64,000 nucleotides of DNA. It comes from Bedellia somnulentella (taxonomy: Eukaryota > Arthropoda > Insecta > Lepidoptera > Bedelliidae). The notes under the pieces were generated by a model. It saw only the letters and a program-made list of their open reading frames with translations. It was not told the DNA's origin and did no database searches. A program made the translations under genes and the position numbers. The stretch is taken from the NCBI GenBank assembly GCA_963576735.1, contig OY755174.1, positions 1,488,001-1,552,000 on the forward strand, read 5' to 3'. Shown piece by piece: positions 38,701 through 43,100 of this stretch. How positions within the stretch are numbered: the stretch's first letter is position 1; each line of letters opens with the position of its first letter.

Positions 38701-38867
38701 CCACAACGATCTGCATTCCTGATGGCCCGACCTACTTGAGAGTAAACGGATACTCGCCCAACTACTTCGTAGAAGATTTCTTTGGTATTCTTCTTGTCAC
38801 TGTTCTCTGGTCGGTTCTTGGCTATATCGGACTCAAAAGAGAAGAAAAGAAGGGATACGTTTATTGA
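5687..38867 (+). CDS. ABCG half-transporter gene 1 (white/scarlet/brown/ok group), complete
   Basis: Thirteen exons join in frame into 600 residues: 5687-5701, 5764-5905, 9687-9735, 11635-11815, 12872-13021, 14074-14312, 15600-15770, 16827-16932, 24920-25024, 26089-26208, 27810-27945, 32334-32540 and 38686-38867. All have GT-AG borders. The ABC domain comes first, as in all ABCG proteins: Walker A GPSGAGKTT (67-75), Q-loop Gln112, signature LSGGE (166-170), Walker B IIICDE (186-191) and H-loop His223. Six hydrophobic segments follow from about residue 345, with an outer loop carrying NAT and several Cys near 541-552. All catalytic residues are intact. The family works as dimers that move pigment precursors, urate or lipids across granule or plasma membranes. 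The MESEK start is chosen because it is the first in-frame ATG and is followed by a clean donor. I lean towards a brown/ok-type gene, by inference only. Confidence 0.9.
5764..5905 (+). CDS. ABCG gene 1, exon 2 (N-terminal part of the ABC domain)
   Basis: Encodes residues 6-52, from SAKPIMYTEK to ERVEILSD. LDRLSVW is the usual first strand and A-loop region of an ABCG nucleotide-binding domain. The donor is gtgagt and the exon ends in phase 1. Confidence 0.85.
8003..8180 (+). mobile_element. SINE-1 copy (internally deleted)
   Basis: It starts gccgtgtagtgcc, has the cccacgggt subfamily block and gatgcggttggagaccc, and ends with a (TATG)n tail. The Rpart before the tail is deleted. Confidence 0.75.
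8710..8812 (-). mobile_element. SINE-1 3' fragment
   Basis: Its order is catatacttacggttgtaaa, then gggtcgcc and ccacttctggaagtt, matching the minus-strand 3' half of SINE-1. Confidence 0.6.
8978..9227 (+). mobile_element. SINE-1 full-length copy
   Basis: It runs complete from gccgtgtagtgtcgg to gccgtgagtatatgtatg, with the ccggtgggtgtacg subfamily block. Confidence 0.85.
9687..9735 (+). CDS. ABCG gene 1, exon 3 (start of Walker A)
   Basis: A 49-nt exon after a ttttttttcag acceptor encodes VTVSIKSGEFVAILGP. The intron that follows splits the Ser codon inside Walker A. Confidence 0.85.
10025..10995 (-). mobile_element. SINE-1 copy (10040-10287) with a Helitron at its 5' junction
   Basis: The minus-oriented SINE-1 is flanked by the duplicated target ttataataagataca at 10025-10039 and 10981-10995. 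The right-hand duplicate lies beyond the Helitron, so the Helitron entered after the SINE. Confidence 0.85.
10288..10978 (+). mobile_element. Non-autonomous Helitron, 691 bp
   Basis: It starts with TC after a host A, has a body with tgtatgtccgtatgtatgct and aactacgcaacggattttga, and ends cccgtgcgaagccgggg...CTAG followed by T. This A/T insertion site, TC start and CTAG end with a GC-rich subterminal block are Helitron features. It codes for nothing. Confidence 0.8.
11020..11245 (+). mobile_element. SINE-1 copy
   Basis: It starts gctgtgtagtgccagc, carries the cccacgggtgtcg subfamily block and ends cgtgagtatata. Another copy follows after a (TA)n stretch. Confidence 0.8.
11255..11284. repeat. 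(TA)n microsatellite
   Basis: An alternating TA tract lies between two SINE-1 copies, probably grown from the tail of the first. Confidence 0.7.
11287..11534 (+). mobile_element. SINE-1 copy
   Basis: It runs from gccgtgtagtgtcggc to gccgtgagtatgtg and lies 100 bp before exon 4 of gene 1. Confidence 0.85.
11635..11815 (+). CDS. ABCG gene 1, exon 4 (Walker A to Q-loop)
   Basis: Encodes GAGKTTFLVSIAGKN through EIVPQFEVFMESLTVYEHL to FM. It completes Walker A and contains Q-loop Gln112. It ends in phase 0 at a gtgagt donor. Confidence 0.92.
11865..12200 (+). mobile_element. SINE-1 copy with duplicated 3' half
   Basis: A complete 5' part is followed by the 3' region twice: one ends at gaatttctaattcctta and a second, diverged one begins near 12105 (gaccttttcccgg). 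It lies just after the exon 4 donor. Confidence 0.75.
12486..12743 (-). mobile_element. SINE-1 copy with 9-bp target duplication
   Basis: The minus-oriented copy has a (CATA)n tail and is flanked by ctataacca at 12477-12485 and 12744-12752. Confidence 0.88.
12872..13021 (+). CDS. ABCG gene 1, exon 5 (ABC signature)
   Basis: Fifty codons in phase 0 end in IEFLSGGERRLLSLATS. The signature LSGGE is intact, but ERRLL replaces the more usual ERKRL. The counterpart in gene 2 is 153 nt, one codon longer. Confidence 0.92.
13412..13514 (-). mobile_element. SINE-2 fragment (tRNA-like head side)
   Basis: It contains ccgttaacaaccatgataaa, agaaaagacacgttagtgta and cccactgggctatcac, matching the head half of SINE-2 on the minus strand. 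Confidence 0.6.
13613..13747. mobile_element. MITE-A copy 2 (best preserved)
   Basis: The ends gcaagcacgag and ctcgtgcttgc are perfect inverted complements. The interior shares atcgcgtggg, cagccatctctt and tctcattctaaccg blocks with the other two copies. Confidence 0.7.
14074..14312 (+). CDS. ABCG gene 1, exon 6 (Walker B, D-loop, H-loop)
   Basis: This 239-nt exon carries [14 protein letters not shown], the Walker B/D-loop block diagnostic of ABCG proteins, and CSIHQPSSNIF with the switch histidine. The matching exon of gene 2 is also exactly 239 nt. Confidence 0.95.
14648..14865 (-). mobile_element. SINE-3 copy, minus half of a head-to-head pair
   Basis: On the minus strand the tRNA-like head has the A box ggtagctcaattggcagagc and the B box ggtcgcgggttcgattcc. 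It runs to a tail with cccacatgaggttt. It is a SINE, not a tRNA gene: the acceptor stem does not pair and the cassette recurs. Confidence 0.8.
14873..14945 (+). mobile_element. SINE-3 fragment, plus half of the pair
   Basis: It begins inside the B box (cgcgggttcgattcccgcc) and continues with gtcgaaatttttctt, facing the previous copy. Confidence 0.75.
15120..15230 (+). mobile_element. Decayed LINE-1L 3' fragment
   Basis: The match ttttgtcaggatcattcaaag, then gtggcaatcaac and tttgcctacaccaaaggga, follows the LINE 3' end with many substitutions. Confidence 0.5.
15446..15573. mobile_element. MITE-A copy 3
   Basis: It shares ttttaactagatatcgcgtg and tctcattctaaccg with the other copies. The ends tacgagca.../...tactcgta are degenerate inverted repeats. 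It stops 27 bp before exon 7 of gene 1. Confidence 0.65.
15600..15770 (+). CDS. ABCG gene 1, exon 7 (linker)
   Basis: Encodes INLVCPQTYNAAEFYIKAI and a charged linker to PKTTFK. C-P-x-x-Y-N-x-A-E is the conserved motif after the ABC domain in white/scarlet/brown proteins. The donor is gtaggt. MITE-A copy 3 ends 27 bp upstream of the exon. Confidence 0.88.
16022..16199 (+). mobile_element. SINE-1 copy, 3'-truncated
   Basis: It starts gctgtgtagtgtcgac and fades after ggctgagtattttc without a tail. Confidence 0.7.
16605..16805. mobile_element. SINE-3 head-to-head pair
   Basis: A minus copy (about 16605-16716, with cgggaatcgaacccgcgacc) is joined to a plus tail half (about 16725-16805, with cccacatgaggttttcatga). 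The block aataaataaaggaaagaaaa and its inverse form arms of about 45 bp. It ends about 20 bp before exon 8 of gene 1. Confidence 0.8.
16827..16932 (+). CDS. ABCG gene 1, exon 8 (entry to the membrane domain)
   Basis: This 106-nt exon encodes TQRHWIKQVYLLLWRSIL and on to LSFTM, the connecting helix and start of helix 1. The matching gene 2 exon is also 106 nt. A SINE-3 tail ends about 20 bp before it. Confidence 0.9.
17632..17810 (-). mobile_element. LINE-1L 3'-end fragment
   Basis: The minus-strand fragment starts with the (CATA)n tail and gccgttagttccctttgggg, then continues into the region matching the LINE coding end. Confidence 0.7.
18020..18720 (+). pseudogene. BEL/Pao retrotransposon pol fragment, internally deleted
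   Basis: The first block (from 18026) reads DPLGLIGPIIVVAKLFMQTL, a hallmark of Pao pol after the reverse transcriptase. It stops at a TAG (18188-18190). It is followed in another frame, from about 18183 to 18650, by VTIPKLELNSSLLLAQVV, LYSDSQITLAWINSS, and VNNPADLISRGCDP, the RNase H region. The segment that should lie between the blocks is missing, so the copy carries a deletion. It has no LTRs or integrase here. This is not a host gene. Confidence 0.8.
19047..19267 (-). mobile_element. SINE-1 copy
   Basis: The minus-oriented copy runs from (CATA)n and ctcacggctataaatccc to gccgacactatacagc, with a short internal deletion. Confidence 0.8.
19341..19704 (-). mobile_element. SINE-2 full-length copy
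   Basis: On the minus strand it has the tRNA-like head (B-box area gatcaaatcccgggtcggg), the body, and the tail accccttcgggga-like block ending in (TTATG)n. Confidence 0.85.
20126..20372 (-). mobile_element. Diverged SINE-1 copy
   Basis: The order of blocks is catacatatactcattgct, ttcttcagtcactttaggaag, gatctcgagctacatcgctc and ggaaagaaatggggtagtg. It is clearly older than its neighbours. Confidence 0.65.
20973..21210 (+). mobile_element. SINE-1 copy
   Basis: A complete copy apart from a short loss near accccatttc; it ends gccgtgagtatatgtatg. Confidence 0.83.
21417..21666 (+). mobile_element. SINE-1 copy (diverged)
   Basis: It starts gctctgtagtgtcggc and ends cagccgtgagtataagt, with scattered substitutions. 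Confidence 0.8.
22013..22254 (+). mobile_element. SINE-1 copy with target duplication
   Basis: The full-length copy is flanked by acagacatatt on the left (ending 22012) and again right after its tail (from 22255). Confidence 0.88.
22666..22908 (+). mobile_element. SINE-1 copy
   Basis: It is complete from gctgtgtagtgtctgc to the (TATG)n tail, ccggtgggtgtacg subfamily. Confidence 0.85.
22909..24259. other. Intron sequence without recognised elements
   Basis: This is intron 8 of gene 1. A 79-codon minus frame at 23188-23427 (starting MSFERLYLATHVYKVDID) is the only notable frame. I do not recognise it and see no exon signals around it. A short SINE-1-like scrap lies near 24009-24050. Confidence 0.4.
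24260..24500 (+). mobile_element. SINE-1 copy, slightly 5'-truncated, with target duplication
   Basis: It starts tgtagtgtcggctcag and ends (TATG)n. The flank attgtaaaatt occurs just before and just after it. Confidence 0.88.
24589..24832. mobile_element. SINE-3 head-to-head pair
   Basis: A minus copy (24589-24762, with gggatcgaacccgcgacctc) faces a plus tail (24763-24832, with cccacatgaggttttcatga). It lies about 85 bp before exon 9 of gene 1. Confidence 0.78.
24920..25024 (+). CDS. ABCG gene 1, exon 9 (helices 1-2)
   Basis: Thirty-five codons begin LLSALIIGTCYLGI and end LLWLLTSE at a gtttat donor. It follows an 8-kb intron full of repeats. In gene 2 this exon and the next are a single exon. 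Confidence 0.88.
25125..25774 (+). mobile_element. LINE-1L: 5'-truncated non-LTR retrotransposon, reference copy
   Basis: The last ~210 codons of a reverse-transcriptase ORF are fully open, from GSLFTRDGKCEEDIERRV through [29 protein letters not shown] and [13 protein letters not shown] to a stop near the tail. The pattern is that of the endonuclease/reverse transcriptase LINEs common in moths, probably RTE-like. The 3' end cgtgagtataagtaag runs into (AAGT)n. It is flanked by an 11-bp duplication, gttttttatta, at 25114-25124 and 25775-25785, so it is a recent insertion in intron 9 of gene 1. The catalytic YADD region is missing. Confidence 0.88.
26089..26208 (+). CDS. ABCG gene 1, exon 10 (helix 2 and following loop)
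   Basis: Forty codons begin VAYGLAYTSLYAF and include YKRESGLYSGSAFYLA, the conserved R-E-x-x-x-G-x-Y-x-x-x-x-Y-Y/F motif of ABCG membrane domains. The donor is gtaagt. Confidence 0.92.
26285..26521 (+). mobile_element. SINE-1 copy with 9-bp target duplication
   Basis: It is flanked by gttagataa at 26276-26284 and 26522-26530. It is near full length with a small deletion after tacgtaag. Confidence 0.9.
27606..27758. repeat. Inverted repeat (MITE-like hairpin) before exon 11 of gene 1
   Basis: The left arm (tttgatcaattttcatacaa, tgtatagaagcgtc) is complemented by the right arm (gacgcttctataca, ttgtatgaaaattgatcgaa). The arms are about 50 bp and the loop about 50 bp. It ends 50 bp before exon 11 and could form a hairpin in the pre-mRNA. 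It codes for nothing. Confidence 0.7.
27810..27945 (+). CDS. ABCG gene 1, exon 11 (helices 3-4)
   Basis: This 136-nt exon encodes IPKCIVYAVVFVLVATTA through ILSWTAVGATAYG. It is richer in G+C than its surroundings. The gene 2 counterpart is also 136 nt. A SINE-1 copy begins about 13 bp after the donor. Confidence 0.92.
27959..28206 (-). mobile_element. SINE-1 copy next to the exon 11 donor
   Basis: The minus-oriented full-length copy begins only about 13 bp after the exon 11 donor of gene 1. Confidence 0.85.
28207..28990. other. Intron sequence, nothing recognised
   Basis: AT-rich intron 11 sequence with no long frame and no match to the repeat families named here. Confidence 0.4.
28993..29248 (-). 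mobile_element. SINE-2 copy lacking the tRNA-like head
   Basis: The tail and body run from cataaacataaacgttcacg to ccgttaacaaccac; the head is missing on the right. Confidence 0.83.
29803..30041 (-). mobile_element. SINE-2 fragment, head half
   Basis: It runs from gccgttttgtacgaatacac through cccgacccgggatttgaacc (B box on the minus strand) to gagctattacggttgc. The tail half is missing. Confidence 0.8.
30320..30469 (-). mobile_element. SINE-2 fragment, tail half
   Basis: It runs from cataacataaacgttcacg to ggggcaggcctat, then is cut by a SINE-1 relic. With the head half at 29803 it lies in swapped order, so the two are independent or rearranged. Confidence 0.8.
30472..30722 (-). mobile_element. 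Old SINE-1 copy
   Basis: The whole element can be followed, from the catacatac tail and tctcggctactaatc to aacctacacaacac, but it is heavily substituted. Confidence 0.65.
30751..30880 (-). mobile_element. LINE-1L 3'-end fragment
   Basis: The (CATA)n tail is followed by gcggttagttcccattgggg and accgatcgccacgttg on the minus strand. Confidence 0.75.
30937..31192 (+). mobile_element. SINE-1 copy
   Basis: It runs full length from gctgtatagtgtcggc to gccgtgagtatatgtatg. Confidence 0.85.
31560..31791 (-). mobile_element. SINE-1 copy
   Basis: The minus-oriented copy begins acatacgtacacatactc and ends gacaccacacagc; a block before ggtctcctaccg is lost. Confidence 0.8.
31802..32060 (+). mobile_element. 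Old SINE-2 copy
   Basis: It has the head aacaaccataatagcttagtg, B box gggttcgaatcctgag, aaacccacatggtctg and gcaggcctg-like blocks in the correct order. It is decayed and tail-less. Confidence 0.65.
32334..32540 (+). CDS. ABCG gene 1, exon 12 (helices 4-5 and outer loop)
   Basis: Encodes LGMGAWFCSTKLIGEAMST through HFYYGLDAVSNIYWSQIDYI. The F-Y-Y-G-x-x-A/S-x-x-x-x-x-W-S/D block is typical of the loop before helix 6. The frame needs the split Gly codon from exon 11. Confidence 0.92.
32541..33722. other. Intron 12 of gene 1, first part
   Basis: AT-rich, with no exon. A faint LINE-1L 3' scrap lies at about 32560-32640. At 33411-33440 a perfect stem aataatgcga/tcgcattatt sits around an 8-10 nt loop. 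Further on, the 33460-33620 stretch is less AT-rich and unassigned. Confidence 0.4.
33723..34923 (-). mobile_element. Non-autonomous Helitron, 1,201 bp
   Basis: On the minus strand it starts TCTATACTAATATTAAAAAG at 34923 after a host A. It ends with a GC-rich block (gacgaagtcgcggggaac) and CTAG at 33726-33723, followed by T. These are the classic lepidopteran Helitron ends. No Rep/helicase is encoded. Confidence 0.85.
35069..35300 (+). mobile_element. Old SINE-1 copy
   Basis: It starts aagtgtcggcttagaaaa and has gtgggtgtcgtaagaggcga, then decays. Confidence 0.6.
36100..36200 (-). mobile_element. tRNA-like SINE relic
   Basis: It has the minus-strand B box gggatcgaacgcgcaac in the style of SINE-3/4, without a clear body. 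Confidence 0.4.
36291..36404 (-). mobile_element. LINE-1L 3'-end fragment
   Basis: The minus-strand match begins cacgccgttagttcccattg and contains gcttcgttcacatccatcaa. Confidence 0.7.
36407..36945 (+). mobile_element. LINE-1L fragment split by a SINE-2
   Basis: The LINE segments at 36407-36436 and 36809-36945 (for example gcaggtgtccgaagtaagaa) are continuous apart from the inserted SINE. The target taaagccaatat is present on both sides. Confidence 0.83.
36437..36808 (-). mobile_element. SINE-2 full-length copy with 12-bp target duplication
   Basis: It is flanked by taaagccaatat at 36425-36436 and 36809-36820. It is complete, from the cataacataaac tail to the head ctatcacggttgc. The target duplication supports reverse-transcription-based insertion. 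Confidence 0.92.
37361..37605 (-). mobile_element. SINE-1 copy with 11-bp target duplication
   Basis: It is flanked by aagggaatact at 37350-37360 and 37610-37620, with the full body between. Confidence 0.88.
37640..37800 (-). mobile_element. SINE-4, tRNA-headed
   Basis: On the minus strand the head has tggcctagttgg (A box) and cgcgggatcaaattcc (B box), followed by an AT-rich body with atatccaagccttagaa. It is a third tRNA-like family, distinct from SINE-2 and SINE-3. Confidence 0.6.
38152..38395 (-). mobile_element. SINE-1 copy
   Basis: The full-length minus copy runs from catacatactcatggc to ctgacactacacagc. Confidence 0.85.
38412..38658 (-). mobile_element. SINE-1 copy before exon 13 of gene 1
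   Basis: The full-length minus copy mixes marks of both subfamilies at its right end (cacccgtgggtagaaagg). It stops 27 bp before exon 13, so the branch point may lie in it. Confidence 0.85.
38686..38867 (+). CDS. ABCG gene 1, exon 13 (helix 6 and stop)
   Basis: Encodes ECPPNATTICIPDG through FFGILLVTVLWSVLGYIGL and the basic tail KREEKKGYVY, then TGA. NAT is a possible N-glycosylation site in the outer loop. Exons 12 and 13 total 389 nt, exactly the length of the single terminal exon of gene 2. A SINE-1 copy ends 27 bp upstream. Confidence 0.92.
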
Positions 38868-38909
38868 AACTATATATAAGTGTTTTGTTGTCCGTTTATT
38901 TTGTTACAA

Positions 38910-38915
38910 AATAAA
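38910..38915 (+). terminator. Polyadenylation signal of ABCG gene 1
   Basis: AATAAA lies 43 bp after the TGA, in a short 3' UTR. Confidence 0.6.
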
Positions 38916-39006
38916 GTTTCTTATCGTTAACATGGCTTTTAATATCTGATTTAAGTCGACGAATAAATATTCCTTATAACTGAATAGGTTCGTTGATAAT
39001 GACTTT

Positions 39007-39061
39007 TTTATTTCAATAAAATACGTAAAATGTTGTTATATATCTTTTTACATACTTTATT
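39007..39061 (-). terminator. Polyadenylation signals of ABCG gene 2
   Basis: On the minus strand AATAAA occurs at 39061-39056 and again at 39012-39007, about 350-400 bp after the gene 2 stop. Either would leave about 100 bp or more between the two convergent 3' ends. Confidence 0.45.
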
Positions 39062-39404
39062 TTAATAAAAGCATCAAAAAAGTGACATGCTTAAAGTATC
39101 TTTATCGCATTTAAGTATACAATTAAGTAGTTAAACATCTAGGTTTGAATTTCATTATTTTGTACAAAAGTCTCCTTATTCAGAAATTGGTAATAATTAG
39201 TTATAACCTCCAAACAATGATAATATTTCCTGTTCTATAAATATAACAATTAATTACTTACAATACATTAAACGTTTCACAAAATAAACTTCACGCATGC
39301 TTACACAATGTTTATTACAGACTACCCATTTCAAATCATCTTAATTTTAATAAGACCAGACATATCGATATTGTTCTATAAAAATCTATTCATTATTAAC
39401 CAAT

Positions 39405-39793
39405 TTAATACACAGGCGTGCCCCTACTCCTTCTTATAACCATTAGAAAAGCAATAACATGAGCAGTGAAATACATTAACGTCAGACATCCACAGTTTCT
39501 CCAGAAATGTTCTTCTTTGTACCCAAATCTGGTTAGAACTTCGGTACCGGTTTTAATACAAGGCATTCCGGGGACGTCTACACATTGGATAGTATCTATA
39601 GAATCCCATTGAAGAATGGATATGGATTCGACTCCGTAGTAAAACCCGGATACGTATCTTAGCCAGGAGAGCGCCGGGGCAACGCTGGCTAAGTTCAGGT
39701 AGATCCCGGAAAACATGGTCCCGATCAGGTCGAATGGGACAGCAAACAGTGCTGCTGTTTCCATCGAGTCGAAGGTAGCTGATAGGAATGATC
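39405..39793 (-). CDS. ABCG gene 2, exon h (helices 5-6 and stop)
   Basis: Encodes [38 protein letters not shown], the two-Cys loop CVDVPGMPC, and a last helix ending [11 protein letters not shown] with TAA at 39407-39405. The 389-nt length equals gene 1 exons 12 and 13 together. Confidence 0.95.
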
Positions 39794-40149
39794 CTGAAAC
39801 AAATATGAAAATTTATAAAACTTACAGATAAATAGGTGTATAGTTTAAATAGTGAGTAAGTAATAATAATATTTTTTTATTTCTTCAAAATGCCTAATAC
39901 ATTTTATAGCTAATATTTACAACAAAAGCAAAGTTCCAGGTAAGGCATATTTAAGTAGGGTCATTGACGCCATAATAGGTCAAGCCATGCTATGGACGCC
40001 AATTTCCAAAGAAAAAATTACAACATTTACTGGAACAAATTAAAATCTCAAGAAACAAAAACAAATATAAGACTAATGGAAAGGAAAATGAAAAATTATA
40101 CAATGAAAATATGTGAAAGACAATCTCTCCTTTGACATATGCGTTTGTT

Positions 40150-40189
<40 letters not shown>

Positions 40190-43100
40190 GTAATTAAATA
40201 TATAGAATAACACTAGCCCTACGTTCCCGTGGGTGTTCGTAAGAGGCGGCTCAGGGTACTGGGGCTTTATAATTGATTTTTGCGCGATGTGGTTAGAGAC
40301 CCATGACTAAAAACCTTTGTTTTACTATCTTACCCCCACTCCACTTCCAAAAGGTTGAGAAATTTCTTATCCCAGAGCTCTGGCTACCCCTTCTAGGGAG
40401 ATTTTAATATTTGCAAGTTTGCAACGAGCACGGAGAATGATCTGATCAAATACAGATTGTGCTAAAAGAAGCTGGCTTTCGAAGCAAGAAGTATAAACTT
40501 ATAAACTAATCGATTAAGGAAAGATAAATTTCGACACCAGCGGTACTCAAACCCCAATGATGTAAGGGGGAGTATTATGTTTTTTGTATCGACAGCTGTT
40601 GTTGTTTCCTCAAAATAAATAAATATATGCATGAAGAAGAATATCGATGAAGGTGAGTTAAGCGCATATACTCACGGCTATATTTCCCTAGAAGGGGTAA
40701 CCAGAGCTAAGGAATTATAAATACCTCAGCCACTTTTGGAAGTTGAGTGGGGAAAAGATGGTGAAAATAAAGGTTTTTGGTGATGGGTCTCCAACCGCAT
40801 CGCCCAAAAATCCAATAAAAAGCTCCAATACCCTTAGTCGCCTCTTACGACACCCATCGGTAGAAAGGGGTAGCGTTCTTTATTTCATTTTCTTTTATTA
40901 TTACCAATGTCAAACGATATGATGCATAAGTAAATAAAATACTGCTGACAGGTTGTTAATCAAAATGAGTGTTGATCGCTATCTATTGTGTCATCTCATG
41001 TCATTAATTAATCAAATACTGTGTTTCGTATCGTCCTTGTAATAAATCTAAATTTGAGATATCAGATCACATATTACGATTACTTAGAAATATAAAATTT
41101 AAATTAAATACTAAATATAGAAAACTGGACCCATTTGATAATTTTAATGGATTATTTTAGTTTTATACTAAAAAAATCTATAAATATGATTTTTGATTCC
41201 CAATGAGGTACTGCATAAACTCAATTCATGTTTAAAGTATTTTTTAACCTGCTTGTTCACATTTTTATTTACGGTCCTGGGTGATAAAAATTGAAAATAT
41301 CCCCCTTAATATAAAGGACACATCTTACTATTACAGAATCAATGCGGAAGTTAAGATTTTTCGATAATCCCGCCTCTGCTACAACACCGATTTTGATAAA
41401 ATTTAGCTCACAGTTTAGAAAATAACAGGTCATTAAATCGGATGTGATAAAAAAATTAAATGTCGTATCGGGTAAATACATACATACATATACTTACGTC
41501 ATTATTTCCCATTGGGGTAAGCAGAGACTATCGATCGCCACTTTGTACGATCCCGGCCAACCAGTCTAGCTTCGTTCACATCCATCAATCTTTAAAAAAC
41601 GTAACGTAAAAAACATAAAACCACAAACAACTTACCGTAAGCATTAGCCCAATTAGCACACAAGACGCACACAAAGCAGGTTCCGGCCCAGTCTATCCAG
41701 CCTCCTTTGAGCCCCGCGATCCCGAACACCAGCGAGGTAAACAATATAGGCTCTATTGTTGCTCGTGGTATCTGAAATATCATTTAATATTTTAATTACT
41801 GGTTCTACCAATTTGGTTGTGGTGGTTAAAGCTTTTAGCTTAGAATAAGGTCGTGAGTTCAAATCCCGGGAGGTACACTCGTATATATGTGGGTTATACC
41901 AATTTAGTTAGCATAAGTAGAAAAAAATGTATGATATAGCGGTCATGTTAACCCGCTGAGCCCGTCTTCTATTTTAGTAGCAATGGTTAATGACAGCCAT
42001 TCAACCTACTCTATGCCAACGAGGCATAGTATGGCTAAAAATCTCTATCCTCGAACACTCCGAGGGGACATTATTTGGTTTGGATGATAAGTACTACCTA
42101 ATTATTATTTTTTTAAAATGAGCTTGTCTAATTTATTATTTTAGATCTTAAATCAAGATTTAAAATACTAAGTTTTAAATTTGTACAGAATCACCTTAAT
42201 CGATGAGTTTTAAATATATATACAAAAGATAGAAATAATACAAAAAATACAATATAAAAAATATTTTCAAAATCACTGCCGCTGGGGGGAAGGGTTCCCA
42301 AAAGGCTAACTGCATTGCCCCTTTGTACGGCTATACTTATTCTTTGGGCAAAGTATGTGCCAGCCCTAGAATCCCCACTAGTTTCACTAGTTTACCTAAT
42401 TGAATGTTACGGTAGGAGTATATATCTTTAACAACTTTATCAACTTCCAAATGTGTTTTTAATTTTTTAAACTCTGGCTATCCCTTTATGGAATTTATGG
42501 CCGTGAGTATATGTATGTATGTATATAGTTTATGCTAGTATTAACATCATGATACAATTAGTTGTAATTCGAATTCAAATTTCAAATAAACACAGTTTAG
42601 CAACTTAAGTTAAGTATGCAATTCGAAACCCACAGAGAGTTTCACATGGGCATTCATTAGGCGTATCGGAACGTTAAACTAAAACTTGTTCTAAATTTTC
42701 CACTGTCCAAATAAACTTAAGTTAGTTTATTTATAGCGTTATCGTTAATAGATATAAATCAAGCCAGTTTACGATGTATACTTTTAGAGTTTTTGGGCTA
42801 TTTCTATCTTTTATGAGTTGTCTAAGAATGTCGTATCATTTACTAGTTTTACCAAAGTTTTAAAGTGTCCTGCTTCAATATTTGAAAGTTTAATCTATAT
42901 CGGTTTTAAAAACCAGTATGTTTTAAAAAATAAGATTTCGATTTTTTTAAAAATGTACTGAATAATTCAATGCATCAAAGTAAACATTTTCATAAATGTT
43001 TTATTAAGACGTTATCATTCAAATTTACCGCCCGTAAACTGACAGTGCCATTTGCATTTCGAAACTAACCGGACCACCGAGAAAGTATAACAATTCCGAA

